Shown: one piece after another, positions 7,817-16,913 of the stretch | Position numbering within the stretch: the first letter of the stretch is position 1 | Layout of the letters: each line of letters opens with the position of its first letter | Assembly: GCA_017481205.1 (NCBI GenBank) | Contig: JAFUPN010000029.1 | Coordinates: forward strand, 58,956 to 122,955 | Source of the DNA: Clostridia bacterium | Lineage (GTDB): Bacteria; Bacillota; Clostridia; UMGS1810 | DNA: 64,000 nucleotides | Direction of reading: 5' to 3' | The notes under the pieces: model-generated | Database searches by the model: none | The model's input: the letters and a program-made list of their open reading frames with translations, nothing else | Told to the model about the DNA's origin: nothing | Made by a program: the position numbers and the translations under genes

Positions 7817-9172
7817 ATGACAAATGAAAAAAGAAGCAGTTTTACCGGGAAGCTCGGTTTTGTTCTTGCTGCGGCTGGCTCTGCTGTAGGCTTGGGCAAT
7901 ATCTGGAGATTTCCATATCTCGCAGCCAAATACGGCGGCGGTATCTTTTTGCTGGTATACCTTGTTCTGGCAGTAACCTTTGGCTTTGCTCTTATGACCG
8001 CAGAAATTGCCATTGGCAGAAAAACAGGTCTCAGTGCAATAGGCGCCTTTAAGGCTCTAAATAAAAGATTTGCCTTTGTAGGCTGGATAGCAGCGCTTAT
8101 ACCGGCAATCATCCTCCCCTACTACTCAGTTATCGGCGGATGGGTTATCAAGTATCTGTGGGCATTTTTAAGTGGCGGCGGTGCGACAGCTGCAGGTGAT
8201 GAATATTTTGGCAGCTTTATCTCCACCGGCGAGCCGATACTCTGGTTTATGATTTTCATGGGTGCTACTGCTCTTATCGTGCTTGCAGGTGTTGAAAAGG
8301 GTATCGAAAAAGTAAGCAAATTTATGATGCCTGTTTTAGTTGTACTGTCAATTGTCATAGCCATATATTCAGTAACCATGCCCGGAGCTATAGATGGTGT
8401 GCGCTACTACCTTATGCCCGATTTTTCCAAATTCTCAGCAACAACTGTTCTTGCAGCGATGGGTCAGCTGTTCTATTCTATGTCTCTGGCAATGGGTATT
8501 ATGATAACCTACGGTTCCTATATGAAAAAAGAGGTAAACCTGGAATCCTCTGTTTCTCAGATTGAAATTTTTGATACAGGCATAGCCTTCCTGGCAGGTC
8601 TTATGATTATCCCCGCAGTGTTCACTTTCTCAGGCGGCACTCCCGAAGCTCTTGGAAAGGGTCCCAGCCTTATGTTTGTAACCCTGCCTAAGGTATTTGA
8701 AACAATGACAGGCGGAACCGCAATCGGTATTGCATTCTTCCTGCTGGTGCTCTTTGCAGCTCTTACATCATCAATTTCGCTGATGGAAACCGTTGTTTCT
8801 ATTGTGTGTGACAAAACCAGTCTGAGCAGAAAAGCCACTTGTCTCATTGTATTCCTGTTCTCGGTTGCTCTGGGACTTATCTCATCACTGGGATATGGAC
8901 CTCTGGCAAATATAAAGATTATCGGAATGCAGTTCCTTGATTTCTTCGATTTTGTCAGCAACAGTGTGCTGATGCCTATAGTGGCATTCCTCACATGTAT
9001 TGTTGTAGGCTATGTTATCAAGCCTTCTGCTATTATAGATGAAGTTAAGCTCTCCTCTCCCTTTAAGAGAGAAAAGCTCTTTGTGGTTGTAATCAAATAT
9101 TTTGCACCTATCTGTATTGTACTCATACTGATTTCATCAGTGCTTGATGTCCTCGGTATCTTTAAAATCTGA
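7817..9172 (+). CDS. Sodium-dependent neurotransmitter:sodium symporter (NSS/SNF) family transporter
   Basis: 451 aa, the size of the 11-helix bacterial NSS members. The N-terminal helix carries GSAVGLGNIWRFPYLAAKYG, the sodium and substrate site of LeuT-fold transporters. The rest is a run of hydrophobic helices ending near residue 445. Family members import amino acids or related amines with Na+; the substrate cannot be read here. I prefer the ATG at 7817 to a TTG at 7805, because the AGGA at 7801-7804 would touch the TTG. The gene stands alone with its own promoter and terminator. Confidence 0.9.
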   Translation: MTNEKRSSFTGKLGFVLAAAGSAVGLGNIWRFPYLAAKYGGGIFLLVYLVLAVTFGFALMTAEIAIGRKTGLSAIGAFKALNKRFAFVGWIAALIPAIILPYYSVIGGWVIKYLWAFLSGGGATAAGDEYFGSFISTGEPILWFMIFMGATALIVLAGVEKGIEKVSKFMMPVLVVLSIVIAIYSVTMPGAIDGVRYYLMPDFSKFSATTVLAAMGQLFYSMSLAMGIMITYGSYMKKEVNLESSVSQIEIFDTGIAFLAGLMIIPAVFTFSGGTPEALGKGPSLMFVTLPKVFETMTGGTAIGIAFFLLVLFAALTSSISLMETVVSIVCDKTSLSRKATCLIVFLFSVALGLISSLGYGPLANIKIIGMQFLDFFDFVSNSVLMPIVAFLTCIVVGYVIKPSAIIDEVKLSSPFKREKLFVVVIKYFAPICIVLILISSVLDVLGIFKI

Positions 9173-9191
9173 TTAAAACAATTCAACAAAG

Positions 9192-9228
9192 CAAAAGGTT
9201 CCGGAACGGTGAGTTTCGGAACCTTTTG
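9192..9228 (+). terminator. Intrinsic terminator after the NSS transporter
   Basis: A perfect 12-bp stem (9192-9203 with 9217-9228), 13-base loop and T-rich tail. It lies between convergent genes and can serve both strands. Confidence 0.85.
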
Positions 9229-9266
9229 TTTATCATAAATTCATAATATGATATGTTTTCACTATA

Positions 9267-11009
9267 TTATTCTTCCAGAGCTACCGCTTCTGGAGCGGTC
9301 TCGGCAGGAGTTGCAGCCTCAGGTGCCGCCTCAGCCGGAGCTACAGGCTGCTCGGAAACGGGAGTCTGCGGCTCCTGAACCTCAGGCTGTACATTCTGAA
9401 CTCTGTTTTCGTTCTCCGGTCTGCGTTCCTGCTTGTCCTCTATAGGAGCAGGACCCACACTCACCTGACGGGAAACGGGGATATATGTGCTTTTTGAGGT
9501 GTGCTTTCTGTCGATAACCACACCGTCTTTTTTATACACCTTATAAGTATTTACCACAGAGCCGTTGCTTCCCTCTTTAGTGATTTTTGTTTCTCCGGGC
9601 TTGAGGCTGTTGTCAACGGTTTCGTTTGTTGTAAAGGGAATATGTCCGGCATTCTCGGTGACAATTTCAATAACTGTATCGTCCTCCTTAACACCGTACA
9701 TTGATATTGTAAGCTTTCGGTTAGCGCTGGTCGCAACAATTTTAACAGGATATTTTTTGTTGTTTTCAAACACAAAATCTATTGTTCCCCAGGATACGGT
9801 AGCATCTCTTCCCAGAGGCACATAGCCCACGGGCATTGAATGATTTGTCCTGGATACCACCTTGAGGTCGGCAAGAAGCACTGTGTTATACAGCGTACTG
9901 GACACCTGGCAGATACCTCCGCCCACTCCGTCTACAACTCTATCGCCCTCATATACATGGGCAACCTTAAAGCCTGCAGCAACTGTCCTGGGCCCTACTA
10001 CACCGTTGTAGGAAAATCTCTCGCCGGGATTGAGCACAACTCCGTTTATCTTGCTTGCCGCAAGCTCAACATTTGCCGCACGGTTTGCATCACTGGAGGC
10101 AAAGCTTGTGGAATAGCTTGCCAGGCAGTCGGTAGAAAACTTTATCTGCAAATCCCTGACGGTAACCTCCGGCTCGGTTATAACAGCCGGAATATCATAA
10201 GGCTCTGCATTATCTCTGTTTGCGTCAATAATCGACCTTGCCTGCTCTTTGTCAAATTCAATACCGTCTGTCTCTTCGCTGAAAACATAGCTTCCGTTTG
10301 TCTCTGTATAAGCAGCATCCTTAGGAGAACGTATATAGGTCTCGCAGAACTGCTCAAAATCTATAGGCTCCGCTTCCAGCTCGGTAAGAGTAAGAGAAAT
10401 TGTATTGTCTATACTGCCGTCGCTGATATCCTCAATGATTTTTGCCGCAATATCTGTATCCTTCAAGCCAAATCCGCCGACACCGTTTGTTACGGTAAGC
10501 TTGTCTTCGCCTATTACCACAGTATAGGGCGTTACGGGAGTTATTTTTCCCTGAAGGTTTTCCTCCACAGCCGCCATAAGAGCTGCTTCATCGCATTTAT
10601 ATTCCGGAGAGAAAACCTTTTTTGCAAATTTTGCACTCAGCGCCTCGCCCACTCTTTTAAAAAATCCGCCTTCCTTGGCATAAGAGAGTGCCTCGGCAAT
10701 GGCTTTGTCCGTATTCACCGTGAGACCAATTTGTACTGCGCTGAGCTCAAAGGCTGCATCCTCACATTCAAAGGCAATTACGGAATCTGTAGATACTGCG
10801 AGGGCAGAGCTTGCCTCAGCTGCGGCCTCCTCATTTTTTCCCGAAAGGTCAATACTGTTTATATATACGCCTTTTACAATGCCGTCGGCATTAGCTAAGC
10901 TGTTTCCGTAAAACAGCACTCCTGTTATCAGCATTATTATCACCACAGCAACAATACCGACAATCACAAATCTGTTAATCCCGCCTCTGCGGGCTTTCTG
11001 TTCACTCAT
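9267..11009 (-). CDS. VanW family protein with G5-like domain, membrane-anchored
   Basis: 580 aa from the ATG at 11009 (MSEQKARRGG); an in-frame ATG at 11048 adds 13 residues but has no good ribosome site. One transmembrane helix (about 13-35) is followed by a peptidoglycan-binding-4-type repeat region, then a VanW domain (about 300-430: GERFSYNGVVGPR, GGGICQVSSTLYN, SMPVGYVPLG). A G5-like domain (about 455-510) and a Pro/Glu/Ala-rich tail complete it. VanW proteins are linked to vancomycin clusters and spore or cell-wall functions, but the reaction is unknown. The anchor and G5 domain imply work at the outer cell wall. Confidence 0.85.
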   Translation of the reverse strand: MSEQKARRGGINRFVIVGIVAVVIIMLITGVLFYGNSLANADGIVKGVYINSIDLSGKNEEAAAEASSALAVSTDSVIAFECEDAAFELSAVQIGLTVNTDKAIAEALSYAKEGGFFKRVGEALSAKFAKKVFSPEYKCDEAALMAAVEENLQGKITPVTPYTVVIGEDKLTVTNGVGGFGLKDTDIAAKIIEDISDGSIDNTISLTLTELEAEPIDFEQFCETYIRSPKDAAYTETNGSYVFSEETDGIEFDKEQARSIIDANRDNAEPYDIPAVITEPEVTVRDLQIKFSTDCLASYSTSFASSDANRAANVELAASKINGVVLNPGERFSYNGVVGPRTVAAGFKVAHVYEGDRVVDGVGGGICQVSSTLYNTVLLADLKVVSRTNHSMPVGYVPLGRDATVSWGTIDFVFENNKKYPVKIVATSANRKLTISMYGVKEDDTVIEIVTENAGHIPFTTNETVDNSLKPGETKITKEGSNGSVVNTYKVYKKDGVVIDRKHTSKSTYIPVSRQVSVGPAPIEDKQERRPENENRVQNVQPEVQEPQTPVSEQPVAPAEAAPEAATPAETAPEAVALEE

Positions 11010-11124
11010 AAAAAATCCATAGCCTTTCTGTCCGATAAATTCATACACGCTTTTTTCGTTTGGGACACCGCGAAAAAGCTCAATTATATCTAAGTTGAAT
11101 TCATCCTTTCAACATCATATTCCC

Positions 11125-11153
11125 AAGATACCAAAAAAATGCTTTAAAGTCAA
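11125..11153 (-). promoter_or_regulatory. Promoter of the VanW gene
   Basis: Minus strand: TTGACT (11148-11153), 17-base spacer, TATCTT (11125-11130). The predicted leader of about 105 bases contains an A/T-rich hairpin near 11042-11077. Confidence 0.5.
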
Positions 11154-11306
11154 GTATTTAGACATATTATTTATATGAATATTCTGACTATTTTTCCTTT
11201 TAGTATCAATATTTTAGTGTTTTCTATTAAAAAAGCAATTTTTTTATGGTTTTAATCAAAAATTCGGTTTACAATGATATCAAATTTATTTTAAGGCGGT
11301 GTAATC

Positions 11307-12785
11307 ATGTTTACATATGCAAAGCCCGAAGAAATGGGCATGGCTTCAAAAAATATACACAGATATATAGAGGTTCTGGAAAACACGGGGCTGTCCACTC
11401 ACGATGTTATTATCGCAAGAGGCGACAAAATTGTTTATGAGAACTATTGGGCGCCCTTCCACAAGGATTATCTCCACAGGATGTATTCTGTCACAAAAAG
11501 CTTTGTTGCCCTGGCAATAGGCTTTCTTATTCAGGAGGGTAAGCTCAGCCTTGATGACAAAATCGTTGATTTGTTTCCGGCAGAAATCACCGAGGGAGCC
11601 AATGATAATATGAGAAAACAGACCGTGCGCAATATGCTTATGATGAGCACCGGTTATCCTGCCGAAAACGGATGGTGGTTCGGAAGAAAACCCACCGACA
11701 GGCTCCGCGACTATTTTGCCAACGGCAAGGGCGAATCCAAAATCCCCGGCAGCTTTTTTGAATATGACAGCCCCGGCTCCTTTGTGCTCTGTGCTTTGGC
11801 AGAAAATCTCAGCGGAATGGAGTTTATAGATTATCTGAGGCTCAGGCTCTTTGACAAAATCGGCGTGTCAAAGGAAGCCTTCTGCCTTAAATGTCCCGGC
11901 GGTCATGCATGGGGAGACTCAGCGCTTCTGTGCACTCCAATGGATTTGCTCAAGGTTGCAAAATTCGCCATGAACCTTGGCAGCTGGGAGGGCGAGCAGA
12001 TTCTTGATGCAGACTATCTGCGAGAAGCTACGTCAAACCTCATCCCCACCCATGACAACGAGAGACCATCAAACTACGGCTACGGATACCTAATATGGAA
12101 ACAGCAGCAGGAAAGCTTCTTCTTCAACGGTATGGGATGTCAGTTTGCGGTATGTGTGCCCGGCAAGGATATGATACTTATATATAACGGTGATAATCAG
12201 GGTATTGCAAGTGCAAAGTCAATTATTATTGACAGCTTCTATAATCTTATAGTAAATACTGCTGAGGATACTGCCCTGCCTGCAGACGAGGCAGAATACG
12301 AAAGCCTTATGTCCTACAGCAAGGGGCTTAAGCTTATGAGCTGCAAGGGAGCAAACAACAGCGCCATAGGAGCTGCAATAAACGGACGTAAATTTATCAT
12401 GGATGACAACCCCATGGGCATTACCGATATTAAATTCACCTTTGAGGGTGACAGCGGAGTTATTACATATACCAATGCTCAGGGATACAAAGAGCTGTCC
12501 TTCGGCTTTGGCAAAAATATCTTCGGCAAATTCCCCCAGAGCGGATATTCCGATTTGGTTGCCGTTGAAAGGGTAGAAAATTTCCACTACGAATGTGCCG
12601 CTTCGGCAGAATGGCTTGTGGATACCGTGCTGTATGTGAATGTACAGATTATAGACAAGTATTTCGGCAGACTTCATATGTACTTCTCATTTACAGATAA
12701 AAATACAGTCTGTGTCAGAATGAGAAAAATCGCCGAGGATTTCCTTGATGAATACCAGGGCAAGGCAATGGGAAAAGCAGAATAA
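11307..12785 (+). CDS. Serine hydrolase of the class C beta-lactamase / esterase family
   Basis: 492 aa with AAGGCGGT 6 bases upstream of the ATG. The catalytic SxxK motif is S61-V-T-K64 inside YSVTKSFVALAIG. The Tyr motif is Y153-D-S155 (EYDSPGSF). No signal peptide is visible, so the protein is probably cytoplasmic, which argues against penicillin resistance and for a carboxylesterase, amidase or D-peptidase. Residues beyond about 330 form an extra C-terminal domain found in family members of this length. It is a single-gene unit facing away from the VanW gene. Confidence 0.85.
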   Translation: MFTYAKPEEMGMASKNIHRYIEVLENTGLSTHDVIIARGDKIVYENYWAPFHKDYLHRMYSVTKSFVALAIGFLIQEGKLSLDDKIVDLFPAEITEGANDNMRKQTVRNMLMMSTGYPAENGWWFGRKPTDRLRDYFANGKGESKIPGSFFEYDSPGSFVLCALAENLSGMEFIDYLRLRLFDKIGVSKEAFCLKCPGGHAWGDSALLCTPMDLLKVAKFAMNLGSWEGEQILDADYLREATSNLIPTHDNERPSNYGYGYLIWKQQQESFFFNGMGCQFAVCVPGKDMILIYNGDNQGIASAKSIIIDSFYNLIVNTAEDTALPADEAEYESLMSYSKGLKLMSCKGANNSAIGAAINGRKFIMDDNPMGITDIKFTFEGDSGVITYTNAQGYKELSFGFGKNIFGKFPQSGYSDLVAVERVENFHYECAASAEWLVDTVLYVNVQIIDKYFGRLHMYFSFTDKNTVCVRMRKIAEDFLDEYQGKAMGKAE

Positions 12786-12975
12786 TAAAGGAGCAATTAC
12801 CGAAAAACACGCATCTATGTAACACATATAAGTGCCGTTTGCTCTACACACAGCTAGCTTTGCAATTATTTTGACAGTCTAAGCTTGCCATATAAAATCA
12901 ATGTGGCATACGACAGATTGGAGATATAACGAACAAACATGGTACTGCCTCATTAATCATAATTTCTGAATAAAT

Positions 12976-13019
12976 AAACACTTGCTATCTTTAAGCTTCG
13001 CCCGTGATAACAAGTGTTT
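12976..13019. terminator. Bidirectional terminator between the serine hydrolase and metallophosphoesterase
   Basis: A 14-bp stem with one mismatch (12976-12989 with 13006-13019), followed by GTTTTTT on the plus strand and T-rich sequence on the minus strand. The rest of 12786-12975 shows no convincing gene. Confidence 0.75.
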
Positions 13020-13028
13020 GTTTTTTAG

Positions 13029-14003
13029 TTATTTAACTGTGATTCTCATAAGATGGCCTTCATCATAGGCAGTTGCAGTATGCACATACTGAGGGATATA
13101 CGCTTCCCTGCCGTCGGGAGTTGAACCGAGGATTTCCAGATACATATCGTCGTGATAATGCCCTGCAAACACAGCCTTAACCACATCGGCACTGCCTGAG
13201 ATGAGTGAGTATACTGCCTTTGTCTGCTCATCACTTGTGCTTGAGCCGGCAAGCTTATCCCCATCGCAGAAATCTCTCGGGAAGCCGCTGGTATCGCCCA
13301 CTGTGATAATATCATCCACAGTAATGTTTTTGTGTATAGGATTCTTAGTGCATATAGGCTCATGCTGAAAAATGAGCACTGCATATCCCTTTTCTCTGGC
13401 AAGCTCAAGATCACTTCTAAGCTTTTCCTCCTGATATGCACTGTAGCAGGCAAGGTCATTGAAAAGCCCTATAATAAGCACCTTGTCTTTAACAACTCTT
13501 GATATATAATATATATCATGCTTCCAGAATTTTTCCAGTATTTCAAGTCTTGACTCACGGGTTGTTTCGTCAGGAACCACACCCTGCATTCTTCTTACCA
13601 CCTCATGACCGCCGAGAGTGGCGATTACATCCGGGTATTTATCCCATATTTCCTTTTGCATGAGCTCCATGCAGCCGTATGACAAGTAGTCCAGTGTATC
13701 ACCGTTTATGACAATCTGATCCACATCGTCAAGAAATTCCATACATCTGCGCGCCTTGGGAACCGACTCGCCGTTGGCAAGCCATTTTCTGTTTTCCAAA
13801 GTGCTTAAAACAACGGGATTGGCTTCGTCTAAATCCTGCTGATTACAGTAATTGTAATGCAGGTCGGACACATGACCGATATAAATCTCCCCGCCTATTC
13901 CCGCCTCCACAACAACATCACGGACATGGAGTCCGTTTTCGGTTGTATAAAGAATGTCATTTTCGCCTGTATATATATCACTTACATGCTTTACCTGTTT
14001 CAT
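13029..14003 (-). CDS. Calcineurin-like metallophosphoesterase
   Basis: 324 aa behind a GGAGG site. Metallophosphoesterase motifs appear in order: D47-x-H49 (GHVSDLHYN), G101-D102 (INGDTLDY), GGHE at 131-134, FQHEP (about 226) and GHYHDD (about 287). The third motif is normally GNH(D/E); here Asn is Gly, removing a residue that usually binds the metal and substrate. There is no signal peptide. Substrate cannot be predicted. It is 54 bases downstream of the Rrf2 gene and may share the metF transcript. Confidence 0.82.
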   Translation of the reverse strand: MKQVKHVSDIYTGENDILYTTENGLHVRDVVVEAGIGGEIYIGHVSDLHYNYCNQQDLDEANPVVLSTLENRKWLANGESVPKARRCMEFLDDVDQIVINGDTLDYLSYGCMELMQKEIWDKYPDVIATLGGHEVVRRMQGVVPDETTRESRLEILEKFWKHDIYYISRVVKDKVLIIGLFNDLACYSAYQEEKLRSDLELAREKGYAVLIFQHEPICTKNPIHKNITVDDIITVGDTSGFPRDFCDGDKLAGSSTSDEQTKAVYSLISGSADVVKAVFAGHYHDDMYLEILGSTPDGREAYIPQYVHTATAYDEGHLMRITVK

Positions 14004-14057
14004 AATCTGCCTCCGGATAAATAATATGCAACAATTATACCATAAATCAGCAAAAAA

Positions 14058-14465
14058 TCAACCCTTTTTCATCAAATCCTCAATAGTAATTCCGTCAAAA
14101 TAATTGTTTGCCATATTATGAAACTCCCGCCACATAGGCAGTGTACGGCATTTATCCGCTTTCTGGCAAGGCTTGGCATCACATTCAAGGCAGGCAACAG
14201 GTGCCAGATTTCCCTCTGTAAGCCTGAGTATATCCCCCACTCTGTATTCAGACGGCTCCTTAACCAGGCGGTAGCCGCCGCCCTTACCATGAATGCCCTC
14301 AACAAGCTTGTTTTTTGACAGGATGGGCATTATCCGTTCAATATATTTCAGCGAGAGCTCCTGGCGCTCTGCCACAGATTTCATAGGGATATACCCCTTA
14401 TCCGCATTTTCGGCAAGATCCATCAGCACTCTCAGAGCATATCTTCCCCGTGTAGATATCATCAT
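14058..14465 (-). CDS. Rrf2 family transcriptional regulator
   Basis: 135 aa. The N-terminal winged helix (STRGRYALRVLMDLA, then LSLKYIERIMPIL and GKGGGYRLVK) is typical of Rrf2. Four cysteines follow at 92, 95, 100 and 106 (CLECDAKPCQKADKC), where IscR-like members bind an Fe-S cluster, so iron-sulfur or redox sensing is plausible. CymR, the cysteine-metabolism member, lacks these residues. It is 15 bases downstream of metF and co-directional. AGGAG precedes the start. Confidence 0.88.
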   Translation of the reverse strand: MMISTRGRYALRVLMDLAENADKGYIPMKSVAERQELSLKYIERIMPILSKNKLVEGIHGKGGGYRLVKEPSEYRVGDILRLTEGNLAPVACLECDAKPCQKADKCRTLPMWREFHNMANNYFDGITIEDLMKKG

Positions 14466-14480
14466 ATCATCTGCACTCCT

Positions 14481-15359
14481 TTATTTTCCTAAAATATCAG
14501 AAAGATTGCTCTGAATTTTTTCGGCAACATCGGGCTTATTCATAGAATACACATGCACATTGCTTATGTTGTTTGCATACAAATCAATTATCTGGTCGGT
14601 AGCATAGGCAATACCCGCCTGCTTCATTGCTGCAGGGTCGGAGCCGAATTTGTCCACAAGGCTCTTGAATCTCTGAGGCATAAAAGAGCCGGAGAGCTTT
14701 ATGGCTCTGTCAACCTGATTTGAATTGGTAATGGGCATTATACCGGGGATTACCGGAACCGTTATTCCCGCCTCACGGATTTTGTAAAGAAAATTATACA
14801 GCAGGTTGTTGTCAAAAAACATCTGTGTGGTGATAAAATCGCAGCCTGCATCAACCTTCTCCTTAAGGCGCTTTATATCCTCCTTCTGATTTTCGCTTTC
14901 GGGATGGATTTCCGGATAGCAGGCACATCCTATGCAAAAGTCGGATTTAGTCTCCTTAAGCTCCCTTATAAGCTCGATTGCATATTTATAATCCCAGTGG
15001 CTCCTGTCGGCATTTTCCATACCTGCGGGTATATCGCCCCTGAGTGCCATGACATTTTCTATTCCTGCATCCTTTATTTCCCTGATTTTCTCATGTACTG
15101 TCTCTTTTGAAGAGGAAACACAGGTCAGGTGAGCCAGAGTGGGCACACCATAAAGCTCTTTAATGTTTTTTGCAATATCAAGAGTATATTTACTTGTTCC
15201 GCCGCCTGCACCGTAGGTAACGCTCATAAATGCCGGTCTGAGCTTTGCAATTTCCTCGGTAGCGCGCTTAACACTCTCAAAGTTTGTTTCTGTCTTTGGC
15301 GGAAATACCTCAAAGGAAAGCGAAAGAGTATCCTGTTTCATTAAGTCTATAATTCTCAT
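14481..15359 (-). CDS. metF: Methylenetetrahydrofolate reductase (MetF)
   Basis: 292 aa, normal for bacterial MetF. The enzyme reduces 5,10-methylene-THF to 5-methyl-THF for methionine synthesis and one-carbon metabolism. Recognisable blocks are LSFEVFPPKT, FMSVTYGAGGGTS, LTCVSSSK, ALRGDIP and TQMFFDN; the Glu of FEVFPPKT is the conserved acid near the flavin. It is first in a likely operon with the Rrf2 regulator and phosphoesterase. Nearby methionine synthase genes are not in the window. Confidence 0.93.
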   Translation of the reverse strand: MRIIDLMKQDTLSLSFEVFPPKTETNFESVKRATEEIAKLRPAFMSVTYGAGGGTSKYTLDIAKNIKELYGVPTLAHLTCVSSSKETVHEKIREIKDAGIENVMALRGDIPAGMENADRSHWDYKYAIELIRELKETKSDFCIGCACYPEIHPESENQKEDIKRLKEKVDAGCDFITTQMFFDNNLLYNFLYKIREAGITVPVIPGIMPITNSNQVDRAIKLSGSFMPQRFKSLVDKFGSDPAAMKQAGIAYATDQIIDLYANNISNVHVYSMNKPDVAEKIQSNLSDILGK

Positions 15360-15432
15360 CTGTCTGCCTCACTTCTATGTAATTGACGTTAGCCGAAGCA
15401 GCCAATGCTAAAAAGCACTCCAGCTATTATAT

Positions 15433-15461
15433 AGTATACCACCATTTACCTACCAAGTCAA
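15433..15461 (-). promoter_or_regulatory. metF promoter
   Basis: Minus strand: TTGACT (15456-15461), 17-base spacer, TATACT (15433-15438), about 70 bases before the metF ATG. I see no SAM riboswitch in this short leader. Confidence 0.6.
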
Positions 15462-15560
15462 TTAGTAATTTAAAAACAGACAATGCCCGACATGAAGGCA
15501 AGGAGCAATCCGTGCAAGCTTATCACATGCTGTCAGGATTTTGAGCAGTTTACTATAAGA

Positions 15561-15606
15561 CAAAAACAGAGCAAAATCTCATTTCTGAAATTCAACTCTG
15601 TTTTTG
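15561..15606 (-). terminator. Hairpin terminator at the end of the surface-protein operon
   Basis: A perfect 11-bp stem (15561-15571 with 15596-15606) with T-runs at the outer ends. It lies downstream of the leftward 15.8-30.5 kb run and upstream of metF. The remaining gap 15462-15560 shows nothing I can name. Confidence 0.6.
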
Positions 15607-15624
15607 TTTGGGGTATTATTATAT

Positions 15625-15834
15625 TAGCTGAAAGAGTATAACCCGAACCCGCCTTAAACAGCAAATCTGCTCGTGATTTCATCTGTTTAAGGTCATAGAA
15701 TTTTCAAAGAGTGGATTTTAGGCTCTACAAGGCAAAAACACAGATAATTCTTGGTGGATTACCGAGTATTTTAACGAAGCGAAAGCGAAAATCCACCTTT
15801 GAAAATCGTGGTTCGGATTATTCTCTTTCGGCTA
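15625..15834. mobile_element. MITE-like element, copy A (TA-flanked)
   Basis: A 210-bp non-coding element with imperfect ~24-bp terminal inverted repeats (left GCTGAAAGAG..., right ...CTCTTTCGGC) and a TA on both flanks, as expected from Tc1/mariner- or IS630-type insertion. A second inverted repeat lies inside (CCTTAAACAG near 15651, CTGTTTAAGG near 15683). The same ends and much of the interior recur at 35256-35526. It ends 2 bases before the stop codon of the leftward propeller gene. Confidence 0.7.
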
Positions 15835-15836
15835 TG

Positions 15837-16799
15837 CTATTTTGTTATATCACTTACATCCTGCCAAGCACATCCCAGCACACCGTTATAGAGCATCTGC
15901 CAGCATACGGAGCTGCTGTTAATGCTTATAACCGGATGAGGCTGGTAAGGATGCGCCCAGCTGGTCATAGTGAATTTCGCTAAGTATTCCGATTTTCCGG
16001 TATCTGCGCCGACCAACACAATCTGCCCGCTTGCCGTATCGGCAACAATCCATTTGTCATCACCGGAGGGGTAACAATGCCAGTATTTATAATCACTGTT
16101 GATATATTCTCTGCCGGTGCCGTCCTTATCGGAGCGGACAAGACCTCTGAGTGAAGCCTTGGTGCCACTGTCACTGAAGCTTACCCAATACATTTTTTCT
16201 CCGCTTATTCCCCATACTTCATGACCAAAATACTCAGCCGGAGCGCCGTTCTCCGATGCCTGGACAAAAACATTTGAGGCAGTCTTTTCAGACCAATCTG
16301 CCAGATACATTCTGTCCGGCATAGCGGTATTTCCTTCGTTGCAGAAAAACACAGTATCAGGATATTCCGGATTAATCTGCACATGATTTATACCTACAGA
16401 GCCGTTATCACTACTGAGATTGTATGTCATACTCTCCATAAGATTACTGCAGACATCAAAACGGTATAGGGTTGTCGGATTATCACTTGCTCCAACAAGA
16501 GTTCCGGTTATATATTTGCCGTCATTTGTAACAGAGATAAGATTAAATTCATATTCGGAGATTTTTGCCTTGCAATAGTTATTCCAGTCGATACACCATG
16601 TTCCGTCACCGCTTTTGCGATAATATATCTTATTATCCGGTGATACAGCCGCCATCAGATGTACTCCGTCCACCCTTGCACAATCAAGAGTAGCAGCGGT
16701 TTCGCTTAAAATATCATATTCATACAAGGTATCGTTAAAACCGAATATAAACTTTGTTCCGTCGGCATTCCAGCATTGCTGAGAAACATATGGACGCAA
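15837..16799 (-). CDS. Oligogalacturonate-lyase-like beta-propeller, probably a broken-off C-terminal part
   Basis: 320 aa from a weak TTG. It resembles the seven-bladed propeller of PL22 oligogalacturonate lyases, which cleave short pectin fragments. Shared blocks with the other propeller here are NADGTKFIFG, GINHVQINPEYPD, FCNEGNTAMPDRM, GHEVWG and HPYQPHPVIS. The His/Gln cluster (HPYQPH, NHVQ) is where this family binds its catalytic metal. No signal peptide and no proper start are present. The same frame stays open upstream through 16913, up to the TGA ending the neighbouring gene, so it may once have been one protein with it. Confidence 0.7.
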   Translation of the reverse strand: MRPYVSQQCWNADGTKFIFGFNDTLYEYDILSETAATLDCARVDGVHLMAAVSPDNKIYYRKSGDGTWCIDWNNYCKAKISEYEFNLISVTNDGKYITGTLVGASDNPTTLYRFDVCSNLMESMTYNLSSDNGSVGINHVQINPEYPDTVFFCNEGNTAMPDRMYLADWSEKTASNVFVQASENGAPAEYFGHEVWGISGEKMYWVSFSDSGTKASLRGLVRSDKDGTGREYINSDYKYWHCYPSGDDKWIVADTASGQIVLVGADTGKSEYLAKFTMTSWAHPYQPHPVISINSSSVCWQMLYNGVLGCAWQDVSDITK

Positions 16800-16913
16800 A
16801 ATATCATTACCTTTATAATTGATATAATTATAAGTGCGTGAGGCAGCAGTATCCTCGATTACCGATTTTTCAAGCTTTTCAGATACTGTAACAATTTGCT
16901 CCCATTCCGCTTT

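Noticed and set aside
9840..10898. A 352-codon open frame on the plus strand
   Set aside because: It lies antisense to the VanW gene, is rich in Cys/Tyr/Ser as reverse-frame shadows are, and has no ribosome site or motif.
12901..12969. A 22-codon Trp-rich open frame in the gap after the serine hydrolase
   Set aside because: No ribosome site, odd composition and no neighbour suggesting a leader peptide.
15360..15430. SAM or THF riboswitch in the metF leader
   Set aside because: The leader is only about 70 bases and shows no multi-helix structure of either class.
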